NCBI GenBank assembly: GCA_902464375.1
Contig: CABQIM010000100.1
Location: 1-5,787 of the forward strand
Direction of reading: 5' to 3'
Length of the DNA: 5,787 bases
DNA from: an uncultured bacterium
GTDB taxonomy: Bacteria > Cyanobacteriota > Vampirovibrionia > Gastranaerophilales > Gastranaerophilaceae
Below are positions 1 to 5,566 of the stretch, piece after piece. Made by a program: the position numbers and the translations under genes. Below the pieces are notes generated by a model. It did no database searches. It worked only from the letters and a program-made list of their open reading frames with translations, and was not told the DNA's origin. Each line of letters opens with the position of its first letter. Within the stretch, counting starts at the first letter, position 1.

Positions 1-74
1 GGCTTTATAAATACTGGAGTTTACAAAATTAAAAAACTTTACTTTTGTTTTAAATTACAAGAAAATTTTAAAAT

Positions 75-114
75 TCATGACAAAAAAATCATGACAGCAT
101 GTAATAGAACATGT
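75..114. promoter_or_regulatory. Operator-like cluster of CATG repeats in the promoter
   Basis: Four CATG cores lie within 38 bases (76, 90, 98 and 110). The first two belong to identical direct repeats TCATGACA (75-82 and 89-96), 14 bases apart. The last two form an inverted repeat, CATGT (98-102) and ACATG (109-113), separated by six bases. This inverted repeat occupies nearly the whole spacer between the proposed -35 and -10, a classical place for a repressor to block RNA polymerase. Because the next gene encodes a helix-turn-helix protein, autoregulation is the natural guess, but it is an inference. No matching copy was noticed ahead of the large downstream gene. Confidence 0.4.
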
Positions 115-119
115 ATTAT
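91..119 (+). promoter_or_regulatory. Predicted sigma-70-type promoter of the helix-turn-helix gene
   Basis: The -35 candidate is ATGACA (91-96) and the -10 candidate is TATTAT (114-119), each one base from consensus, with a 17-base spacer. Transcription would start near 126 and give a 5' leader of about 34 nt before the ATG at 160. A second AT-rich stretch at 132-141 could serve as an alternative -10, but it has no equally good -35. The call rests on consensus matching only, in an AT-rich background where chance matches are common. The spacing and the coincidence with an inverted repeat in the spacer raise my confidence somewhat. Confidence 0.5.
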
Positions 120-159
120 TAATTCTTGCCATATTATATATAAATGTTAAAATAAACCT

Positions 160-564
160 ATGGAAAGTTTAGCAGAATTTATACAAGTAAGAAGAGAAAA
201 AGTCGGTTTATCAATAACCGGTTTAGCAAACAAGACTAATATTAAATTAGAGATATTAGAAGACATTGAATCTGGTAAAGAATTATTTTTATCAGTAACT
301 CAACGTCAGCAATTAGCTCGGGTTTTAAAATGTTCACCAAAAGAATTGAAGGAACATGAAAGAGAATATCGTTTCAAATCTGTGAACGATGAAGTTATTG
401 AAAACTTGAGAACAAGAATTTTAAACCACGAAACAAATTTAAGATGCCCAATGTGTGGCGAGCCACTTGTAACAAGAATTGCAAAAATGTACGATTTAGA
501 AGATAATCTTGTACTACAGCCAAAGGCTCATTGTGTTAAGTGTGTATTCCAAATAAAAGAATAA
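160..564 (+). CDS. Small XRE-like helix-turn-helix protein with C-terminal zinc ribbon
   Basis: This encodes 134 residues. Residues about 4-63 look like an XRE/Cro-family helix-turn-helix domain: the opening LAEFIQVRREKVGLS, a second helix TGLANKTNI, then the typical 'LEDIESGKE' turn and a final helix ending 'LARVLKCSPKEL'. A charged linker (about 64-93) leads to a Cys4 zinc ribbon with CPMC at 96-99 and CVKC at 125-128, which should bind one structural zinc. The likely role is a cytoplasmic DNA-binding transcription regulator; the target is unknown. The start is the first ATG of the open frame and its codon context fits the domain, but no Shine-Dalgarno sequence precedes it (the upstream bases are AT-only apart from CC). 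It appears monocistronic: the next gene starts 428 bases later with its own promoter. The HTH-plus-zinc-ribbon arrangement could also suit a small antitoxin-like or phage-type regulator, but no toxin gene lies beside it. Confidence 0.85.
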   Translation: MESLAEFIQVRREKVGLSITGLANKTNIKLEILEDIESGKELFLSVTQRQQLARVLKCSPKELKEHEREYRFKSVNDEVIENLRTRILNHETNLRCPMCGEPLVTRIAKMYDLEDNLVLQPKAHCVKCVFQIKE

Positions 565-773
565 GTAAAAACTATTTTAATAGCTTATTAAGTAAACATA
601 TGTAACAATTTTTGAAAAAAATTAAAGTTTTTCAAAAAAATGCCGTTATATGTTATTGAATGTTGGGCAATTTTAACAAGTCAAACATAACAATTTATAC
701 AAAATATTATGAGCCCAGTAGACAAGCAGCATACAGAGGTGAAAAATAACAAAATGAGATAAAAAATCAATGA
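565..773. other. Non-coding stretch between the two genes, upstream part
   Basis: I see no supportable gene here. The stretch holds an AT-rich 11-bp hairpin (609-638), the palindrome ACATATGT (596-603), and the left arm of a distant inverted repeat (694-705). The segment 711-742 is less AT-rich than its surroundings and lies in a 17-codon open frame (709-762) that has no ribosome-binding site at its start; I do not call it a gene. No U-rich intrinsic terminator for the upstream gene was found. Confidence 0.5.
609..638. repeat. AT-rich hairpin downstream of the regulator gene
   Basis: TTTTTGAAAAA (609-619) and TTTTTCAAAAA (628-638) form a perfect 11-bp stem with an 8-base loop, 45 bases after the regulator's stop codon. 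It may help end transcription or protect the 3' end of the regulator mRNA. However, the stem contains a single G-C pair and is followed by an A-run rather than a T-run on the + strand. It is therefore not a canonical intrinsic terminator in this direction. Confidence 0.4.
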
Positions 774-836
774 TTGAATAGTTGTAAAATATAGACTATA
801 ATTAGAACACAGAAAACACATAACATTTTGTATAAA
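694..836. repeat. 12-bp inverted repeat flanking the promoter of the large gene
   Basis: TTTATACAAAAT (694-705) is the exact reverse complement of ATTTTGTATAAA (825-836), with 119 bases between. Overlapping it, the decamer AAAATATTAT occurs twice in direct orientation (701-710 and 834-843). The pair brackets the proposed promoter at 774-802. The repeats could be paired binding sites for a regulator or the relics of an insertion. AT-rich sequence makes some such matches expected, so biological meaning is uncertain. Confidence 0.35.
774..802 (+). promoter_or_regulatory. Predicted promoter of the giant gene
   Basis: The -10 is a perfect TATAAT (797-802) and the -35 is TTGAAT (774-779, four of six consensus bases), with an ideal 17-base spacer (780-796). 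Transcription would start near 809-810, giving a leader of roughly 184 nt before the ATG at 993. A downstream AT-rich alternative (TATAAA at 831-836 or TATTAT at 838-843) lacks a recognisable -35. The promoter is separate from that of the upstream gene, which argues against one operon. Confidence 0.6.
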
Positions 837-992
837 ATATTATCCTTTAGAAGAATAAGTCAATTGGTGAAATTGCACGTTATTCTTGAAACTCCACCAA
901 TGAGGCGGAACTAGGAGTTTTAAATAAATCTGATAGCAGTCGCCAAGAACACGACCAAATGTCTACGTGCGTAGCACAGAAAAGGAGCTAAG
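810..992 (+). promoter_or_regulatory. Long structured 5' leader RNA of the giant gene, class unknown
   Basis: The predicted leader contains well-formed RNA structure. Hairpin 1 has an outer 8-bp perfect stem AAGAATAA/TTATTCTT (851-858 with 880-887), a small internal loop, and an inner 5-bp stem CAATT/AATTG (861-865 with 871-875) capped by GGTGA. Hairpin 2, starting two bases later, is a 7-bp perfect stem AAACTCC/GGAGTTT (889-895 with 914-920) with an 18-base loop. Hairpin 3 is CTAC/GTAG (963-966 with 971-974). The loops could interact: ATTGGTG (863-869) is exactly complementary to CACCAAT (895-901), GCACGT (875-880) to ACGTGC (965-970), and GGCGG (904-908) to TCGCC (940-944) with one G-U pair. 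This suggests a compact pseudoknotted fold or alternative folds, as in a riboswitch or protein-binding leader. I do not recognise the conserved core of any known riboswitch class. There is no terminator inside the leader, so control, if any, would more likely act on translation. Confidence 0.5.
982..987 (+). promoter_or_regulatory. Strong Shine-Dalgarno site of the giant gene
   Basis: AAGGAG sits five bases before the ATG at 993 and fixes that start. It lies just after hairpin 3 of the leader. The CTCC at 892-895 is complementary to its GGAG and is also the left arm of hairpin 2, so an alternative pairing that hides the site is possible in principle. The only other gene in the window has no such site, which is a sharp contrast. 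Confidence 0.85.
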
Positions 993-3900
993 ATGAGCTT
1001 AGAAATCAATGGCAACAATGGTATTAATGTTAACGCAAACACTAACAGCACAAAAGGTATAGCAACACAGAGTGCAGGAAACAATAATAGCGTTAATTTT
1101 AACTATGACGAATTACACAAACTCTTTTTAGAAAAAGGGTTGAGCGCTGTCATGGAAAAACTAAGCGAACTTAAGGAAGCCGGATTGGTAACAGAGTTTA
1201 GCGTTGGTTCAAATGATTATGGTAATACCGTTATCAAATTTTCTGTCGGTGATAATAAGTATCAGTTTACCGGCGCAAAAGGCGATTCTGTTGATACAGA
1301 ACCGGAAACTACAACTCCTGAAGCTACTAAAAAAGACGGGGGAGTGCCATCAACTCAAAGTGTCGGTGACAGTCCAAGTGTAGAAGCACCTACAGCTTCT
1401 AGAGCATTAACACAAGCGGAGCTAGAAGCAAGAAAGAAAAATAGCAATTATTATAAACATGATTATTCTAATGCAAATAGAAAGCTCGATTTCTATTATG
1501 GAGACATGACAAATGTAGATTTTCCTGGAGCTAACCAACCAAGTTCTATATTTGGAGCAGCATTACCTGGCAGTTCAGATTATTATGTAACAGCTTACCA
1601 AAGAACTCATGACAAGAAATATTTAGAAGATGGTGGAGCTGCTGAAACAGTTAGCTACATGCGTGATTTTGCAGTCGCTGTCTTAGATAAATTAAATGTT
1701 AAATATGAAAATAGAAAAGATGCAGAAAGAATTCTACTTGGAGGTGGCTGGGGAAGCACAGAACTTACTCAAGAACAAATAAATTATGTTAATACACATC
1801 CGGAAGAATTTTATGGTGTTCAATTAGAAATTGATGACAACGGTAAACATAATGGAGCTAATCTTGGTCCATACTACGAATTGTTATGCTATTCTAAAGC
1901 CAATTTTTCTCCAGAAGAAACATATTGGAATTGTGTTAATCAATTTAGTAAAGTACTGTCTAATGTAACAGATGGCCGTTTTAGAGATGCCGCAATTTGC
2001 AATGGTGATACAGTTGAATTTACAGATGATTCAATTAATAGAATGAAAGAATTACTGAATAGTGATGAATTTAAGCTAGATGGATTAGCTAAAAAGCTTG
2101 GACTTGAAAAAGGTGACGATGAAACTACTATTCGTAAAAAAATTGAAGATTTTTGTTACAGTTTAGGTTCTACTGATGGTAAGACCGTACTTTTAGAAGA
2201 TTATTATAACGCTTGCAGCGAAGCAGGTGAAAAAAATGAAGTAAGTAATAAACTATTTACTTATGATGAAATTGTAAGAAATATCAATAATGCCATCAAT
2301 ATAAAAATGGAAGAATGTGAAAAACTTGGCATTGATATTTCAGATTTAAATTTAACAAAACCTACATATACAAAAGTTGATTTATCAGAAATTAATGGTG
2401 ATATAACAGCATACGGCTACAGTTCAAAATATTATAATGATGATATTGGATATTCAGATTCCGTAAAAACATCTGCTGGAATTTCTAATGAATCTACTGG
2501 TAATGCAAATAATGATATAACACGTTATTTAAATGAATTAAAAAACAAATATCCTGAAATTTATGAAAAATACAAAGATACTTTATTAGATTTAACAAAT
2601 GGCAGTCTTCTAGGCAGTGGTTATGGAGCTCATAGAGATATCGATATAAGTTTAAATTCTAGTCGTAACGGTCTTGCAAAAGTTTTGATGTCTGCTGCCG
2701 GTATTACTGATAGTGAATATTCGAATGCTACAAATGGTGATTTATCAGCATGGCAATCTATGAATAATAAATTAGCCCAAACTTTTGGTGCAGAAATTAA
2801 AAATGACAATTATTATAATGCGAAATCAACAGCAATTACAGTTGATTTTGCACAAGTTATGAACTATTTGCTTGGAGAAAATTCTAGCGGAACAAATTAT
2901 TTTTATGTTTCCGGAGAAGTAGAAGGTGTTGCACAAACTTCAAATAATGCAAATACTATTAATAATACAGAAGAGCAAAATACAATGGGAGCTGGCGGTG
3001 TTGGCACAACAAATGCTAGTGATAAAGACATAGATAATGAGTATAATCGATTAAAGCAAGAAGCAATGGATAGTCTAGCTTCAAGAATAAAATCTGCGAA
3101 TGTTTCTTTCTTAGGTCTGGTAGATATTGATTCTAATGGAAATGTTGTCATTTCTGATAATGCCAAAGAAACTTTGAAACAAATGTTGCTAGATTTGGCA
3201 AACTCAGAAAGAGCCGATATTGATTTGTATGATGAAAATGTTGCTCAGCTTCGAGCAGAAGGATTCCAATCCGGAAGCAACTATCATACTATTTGGCCTG
3301 ATAAAATTTTAGAATTATTTGGTTTATCACAAATCCCATACAGTGGTGATTACAAAGACCATCCTCAAATGTATGCTTGGATTGAAAATATCGAAAGCAT
3401 TGCGAATGATGATTCCAAACTGGAAGGATTATTAACAAATTACTTAAAATCAACAGGTTCTACTAACGGTAAAACTACATCACTAGAAAAATTCTATGAT
3501 GCGATAGCAGAAAGTGGATATCGTAGTTATGATGGCACAAATTCTTTTGACATAAAAACAGATTCACAATTAAAAACAGCTGCTAAAGCAAATTTAAATA
3601 AAAATAATTATATCAACTCGTTGAAAGAAAAATATCCTGAAATCTACGAACGTTTTGGTTCTTACATTGAAGACACATATGATACTTATGACGGCACAAT
3701 TAGATTTGATGCATACATTACGTCTGATAAAAATGATACATATTTTGCAGGAGTAAATGGCAGAATATACCAATATTTATGGGCAAAAGGTCCTGTTTTA
3801 GAAGCCGCTGGTGTTACAGAAGATGATTCTATTTCTACACAAAGAAACAAGTTAGAACAGCTTGCAAAGAAAATGGGTATAACCGGAAATAACCTTCAAT

Positions 3901-5480
3901 CATCTGCATGTGAAATTGATGTAAGCGTTATGATGAACTACTTGTTAGGAGATAATCCGGAAGGTATTAATTATTGTGAGAAATACATGGCTGAATTTGA
4001 CAAGAATTCTCATAAATATGATGATGTCCAGCTTGACACTGTTCCTACTGACAGTAGCATTGATGTTGTTAACAAAGAAAGTATTAGTAAAACCTATATT
4101 AATGGAGTTGAAGATTGTCGAAGTGATGTTAATAATGAAATTAAATCATTCATGAAAACACTATTAGACCCAATATATGAAAAATATTTTGCATCTAAAG
4201 GCAATGACAGCGGTTATGTAAATCTTAGCTACTATAGAGATCCGGATACAGGCTATTATACTTGGAATGACGAAACAACGAAAAATGCTTTCGCAAAAGA
4301 AGTTGAAAGCGTAATTCAACAAGCACTTGAAAAATATTCGGATGTGTTAACAAGCATTTCTTTTGATGGAAGAGAAGTTAAATTTACAACAAAATATGAT
4401 TCAACTCTTTATGGTGCAGATGATGTTGCAGGAAATTTTCCAATGAGCAATGGCAAGTACGTAAGAATAGCCGATGATGCAGAAGGACCTATATGTGATA
4501 TAGAACCCGCAATTGATAATCCAATCTCATACTTGAATCCTCCTAGTATTATAAAAAGTACGATTCCCGCTAATGCACCTATGCCAACCGGTTCAAACGA
4601 CAGTGAACTAGTAAAAACGGCTTGGGATGGAATATTTATCAGTAAAGACGGTGGCTATCTCTATGTTTGGGATACTGAGAAAAAAGAATACATTGAAATT
4701 CAAAGCAGCTACACTACTGAATTTGCAGCGCAAAAACTTGCAAATGGAGAATCTGACGCACTAATGAATTTCATGGGCGAAGCCGCTATTTATGCCAATG
4801 GGGGCTCAGGTTATGATTATTATATAAATAGAATAATCATTTCCCATGTACTTGGATACAACCTAACATCTGTTGCTAACATTTTAGAGAAAGATGGAAA
4901 ATATTATCAAATTGATGAAAGTAAGTCCGGCTATGAATATATTGTTGAAGGACAAAATACGCTAAAAGCATTTGAAGCTTTATTAAACGAAGTAACTTTT
5001 GCAAATTATAACACTCAATCGAAAGAAATAGGAGCTGCTATCACATTTGAAGATGAAAAGCCAGTCAATACTGAAACTACTGACACCAAAACAGAAGAAA
5101 TCGTTTATAAATCTGAAGATGTTGTATCAGAAATGGAAACAGCTGCTGAAAAATTGAACTTGACTGCTGCAAAAACTACAGGAACATACTATCAGTTCTC
5201 AGCTCAAGGTTCATATTTGTATGTTTGGAACCCAGAAACGAAGAAATTCAAAGCTTTTAGTGTTCTATCAAAAAACGCTGATGGAACAATTAATCAAGAA
5301 TTTACACAAGCAGGTAAAGCTGTAAACAGAACAGAAACAAATGTTTACTATGAAGCTCTACTTGAAGCTTACAAAAATGGATATAATTTCACAGCAAACT
5401 ATCCTTGGGTATGTGAAAAAGACGGCGTTTATTATGAATACGATAAGGATGCCGGATGCTTTAAAAAACGAGCAGATTAG
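993..5480 (+). CDS. Giant modular repeat protein of unknown function, 1495 residues
   Basis: I do not recognise this family. Visible architecture: an Asn-rich N-terminus (1-38); a small domain (about 39-95) with an amphipathic helix and a VIKFSVGDNKYQF strand; a T/E/P/S-rich linker (about 98-140); a unique region (about 145-330); a module at about 332-636 and its diverged copy at about 711-994, joined by an Asn/Thr linker (638-680); a region (about 995-1200) that may begin with a fragment of a third copy; and two C-terminal repeats (about 1211-1314 and 1396-1495) with YLYVW motifs, joined by an acidic linker. There is no signal peptide, transmembrane segment or cell-wall anchor, so it is either cytoplasmic or exported by a non-Sec route. 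It looks acidic and has about a dozen scattered cysteines. The start has a strong Shine-Dalgarno site, and a strong terminator follows the stop. Degenerate EF-hand-like loops in the modules hint at metal binding; this is an inference. A structural or secreted surface-type role is possible but unsupported. Confidence 0.9.
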   Translation: MSLEINGNNGINVNANTNSTKGIATQSAGNNNSVNFNYDELHKLFLEKGLSAVMEKLSELKEAGLVTEFSVGSNDYGNTVIKFSVGDNKYQFTGAKGDSVDTEPETTTPEATKKDGGVPSTQSVGDSPSVEAPTASRALTQAELEARKKNSNYYKHDYSNANRKLDFYYGDMTNVDFPGANQPSSIFGAALPGSSDYYVTAYQRTHDKKYLEDGGAAETVSYMRDFAVAVLDKLNVKYENRKDAERILLGGGWGSTELTQEQINYVNTHPEEFYGVQLEIDDNGKHNGANLGPYYELLCYSKANFSPEETYWNCVNQFSKVLSNVTDGRFRDAAICNGDTVEFTDDSINRMKELLNSDEFKLDGLAKKLGLEKGDDETTIRKKIEDFCYSLGSTDGKTVLLEDYYNACSEAGEKNEVSNKLFTYDEIVRNINNAINIKMEECEKLGIDISDLNLTKPTYTKVDLSEINGDITAYGYSSKYYNDDIGYSDSVKTSAGISNESTGNANNDITRYLNELKNKYPEIYEKYKDTLLDLTNGSLLGSGYGAHRDIDISLNSSRNGLAKVLMSAAGITDSEYSNATNGDLSAWQSMNNKLAQTFGAEIKNDNYYNAKSTAITVDFAQVMNYLLGENSSGTNYFYVSGEVEGVAQTSNNANTINNTEEQNTMGAGGVGTTNASDKDIDNEYNRLKQEAMDSLASRIKSANVSFLGLVDIDSNGNVVISDNAKETLKQMLLDLANSERADIDLYDENVAQLRAEGFQSGSNYHTIWPDKILELFGLSQIPYSGDYKDHPQMYAWIENIESIANDDSKLEGLLTNYLKSTGSTNGKTTSLEKFYDAIAESGYRSYDGTNSFDIKTDSQLKTAAKANLNKNNYINSLKEKYPEIYERFGSYIEDTYDTYDGTIRFDAYITSDKNDTYFAGVNGRIYQYLWAKGPVLEAAGVTEDDSISTQRNKLEQLAKKMGITGNNLQSSACEIDVSVMMNYLLGDNPEGINYCEKYMAEFDKNSHKYDDVQLDTVPTDSSIDVVNKESISKTYINGVEDCRSDVNNEIKSFMKTLLDPIYEKYFASKGNDSGYVNLSYYRDPDTGYYTWNDETTKNAFAKEVESVIQQALEKYSDVLTSISFDGREVKFTTKYDSTLYGADDVAGNFPMSNGKYVRIADDAEGPICDIEPAIDNPISYLNPPSIIKSTIPANAPMPTGSNDSELVKTAWDGIFISKDGGYLYVWDTEKKEYIEIQSSYTTEFAAQKLANGESDALMNFMGEAAIYANGGSGYDYYINRIIISHVLGYNLTSVANILEKDGKYYQIDESKSGYEYIVEGQNTLKAFEALLNEVTFANYNTQSKEIGAAITFEDEKPVNTETTDTKTEEIVYKSEDVVSEMETAAEKLNLTAAKTTGTYYQFSAQGSYLYVWNPETKKFKAFSVLSKNADGTINQEFTQAGKAVNRTETNVYYEALLEAYKNGYNFTANYPWVCEKDGVYYEYDKDAGCFKKRAD
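1986..2900 (+). repeat. Module copy A in the giant protein (residues about 332-636)
   Basis: This region is the first of two protein-level copies. Shared landmarks with copy B are GST-[DN]-GKT (392-398 against 822-828), KYPEIYE (519-525 against 880-886), AAG-[IV]-T (568-572 against 938-942) and MNYLLG-[ED]-N (623-630 against 981-988). The spacing of landmarks shows that copy A carries about 68 more residues between GST.GKT and KYPEIYE than copy B. At the DNA level the copies share only short runs, so the duplication is old and not prone to ready recombination. Confidence 0.75.
3123..3974 (+). repeat. Module copy B in the giant protein (residues about 711-994)
   Basis: This is the second copy of the module, offset by 358-430 residues from copy A depending on the landmark. 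It begins with a clean EF-hand-like loop (DIDSNGNVVISD, residues 711-722), whereas the aligned segment in copy A (about 333-344) lacks the acidic residues. It keeps a second, degenerate loop GSTNGKTTSLE (822-832) followed by an aromatic helix as in copy A. The copies look like diverged paralogous domains and may have separate binding properties. Confidence 0.75.
4623..4934 (+). repeat. C-terminal YLYVW repeat 1 (residues about 1211-1314)
   Basis: This repeat contains GGYLYVWDTEKKEY (1220-1233), and 76 residues after the Trp it has EKDGKYYQID (1299-1308). Repeat 2 has the same two landmarks in the same order, so this is a domain-sized duplication. The pattern of short aromatic beta-strand motifs near each end suggests a small beta-rich fold, possibly a binding or oligomerisation domain. 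I know of no family to assign it to. Confidence 0.7.
5178..5477 (+). repeat. C-terminal YLYVW repeat 2 (residues about 1396-1495)
   Basis: This repeat contains GSYLYVWNPETKKF (1406-1419) and EKDGVYYEYDKD (1475-1486) and ends the protein. It is offset from repeat 1 by 186 residues at the Trp and 176 at EKDG. It is separated from repeat 1 by a low-complexity acidic linker (about 1352-1388). Its position at the extreme C-terminus may matter if the protein is exported or anchored by its end, but that is speculation. Confidence 0.7.
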
Positions 5481-5522
5481 ATGTTTAGAGGCTTAGATGC
5501 GAAGAAGCTTAGTAGAATGCGT
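5475..5522. repeat. Imperfect 16-base tandem repeat across the stop codon
   Basis: Three adjacent 16-base units start at 5475, 5491 and 5507. TTAGATG occurs at 5477 and 5493, and GCTTAG at 5491 and 5507, both exactly 16 bases apart. Unit 1 contains the stop codon TAG (5478-5480) and unit 3 runs into the terminator stem. The period is not a multiple of three, so this is a DNA- or RNA-level repeat and not a protein repeat. The copies are imperfect and the array is short, so chance or replication slippage can explain it. Confidence 0.4.
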
Positions 5523-5564
5523 GGGCAGTTTGCCCACGCATTCTTTTTGTAGGTAAACATCTAA
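5477..5564. repeat. 11-bp inverted repeat enclosing the terminator
   Basis: TTAGATGTTTA (5477-5487) is the exact reverse complement of TAAACATCTAA (5554-5564). The arms bracket the whole terminator, and the left arm includes the stop codon. An 11-bp perfect match this close is not expected by chance even in AT-rich sequence. In read-through RNA the arms would form an outer stem. At the DNA level they could be the ends of a small inserted terminator cassette. Neither reading is proven. Confidence 0.6.
5514..5549 (+). terminator. Strong intrinsic terminator of the giant gene
   Basis: A perfect 14-bp stem (5514-5527 with 5531-5544), with a GTGGGCA/TGCCCAC core and a three-base GTT loop, is followed by a T-run (5544-5548). 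It lies 33 bases after the stop codon. This is a textbook rho-independent terminator reading on the + strand. There is no equivalent T-run on the other strand, so it should act in one direction only. Confidence 0.93.
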
Positions 5565-5566
5565 CT

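Noticed and set aside
1..90. End of an upstream gene or a small gene at the left edge
   Set aside because: All frames on both strands meet stops within a short distance and the region is close to pure A/T.
609..638. Intrinsic terminator for the regulator gene
   Set aside because: The stem is almost pure A/T and is followed by A residues, not T residues, on the + strand. It is kept only as a hairpin of unknown role.
709..762. 17-codon open frame beginning MSPVDKQ
   Set aside because: It is too short, has no ribosome-binding site at its start, has no recognised family, and lies upstream of the proposed promoter.
853..886. Resemblance of GGTGAAATTGCACGT to a group II intron domain V
   Set aside because: The run is similar to the upper part of some domain V sequences, but the AGC catalytic triad and the GNRA-capped helix are missing. 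There is no intron body or reverse transcriptase nearby.
840..980. Known riboswitch class (c-di-GMP, cobalamin, SAM, TPP, glycine and others)
   Set aside because: I compared the leader with the conserved cores I remember and found no convincing match. It is kept as an unclassified structured leader; a covariance-model search would be decisive.
993..1120. N-terminal signal peptide on the giant protein
   Set aside because: The first 40 residues are polar and Asn-rich with no hydrophobic core or cleavage site.
2903..3166. 87-codon open frame on the - strand inside the giant gene
   Set aside because: It is antisense to the clear coding frame and its hydrophobic, Ser/Pro-rich translation is what the complement of this Asn/Glu-rich frame gives. 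No ribosome-binding site or family was recognised.
5475..5522. CRISPR-like or mobile-element array
   Set aside because: Only three imperfect 16-base units are present, with no spacers and no associated genes.
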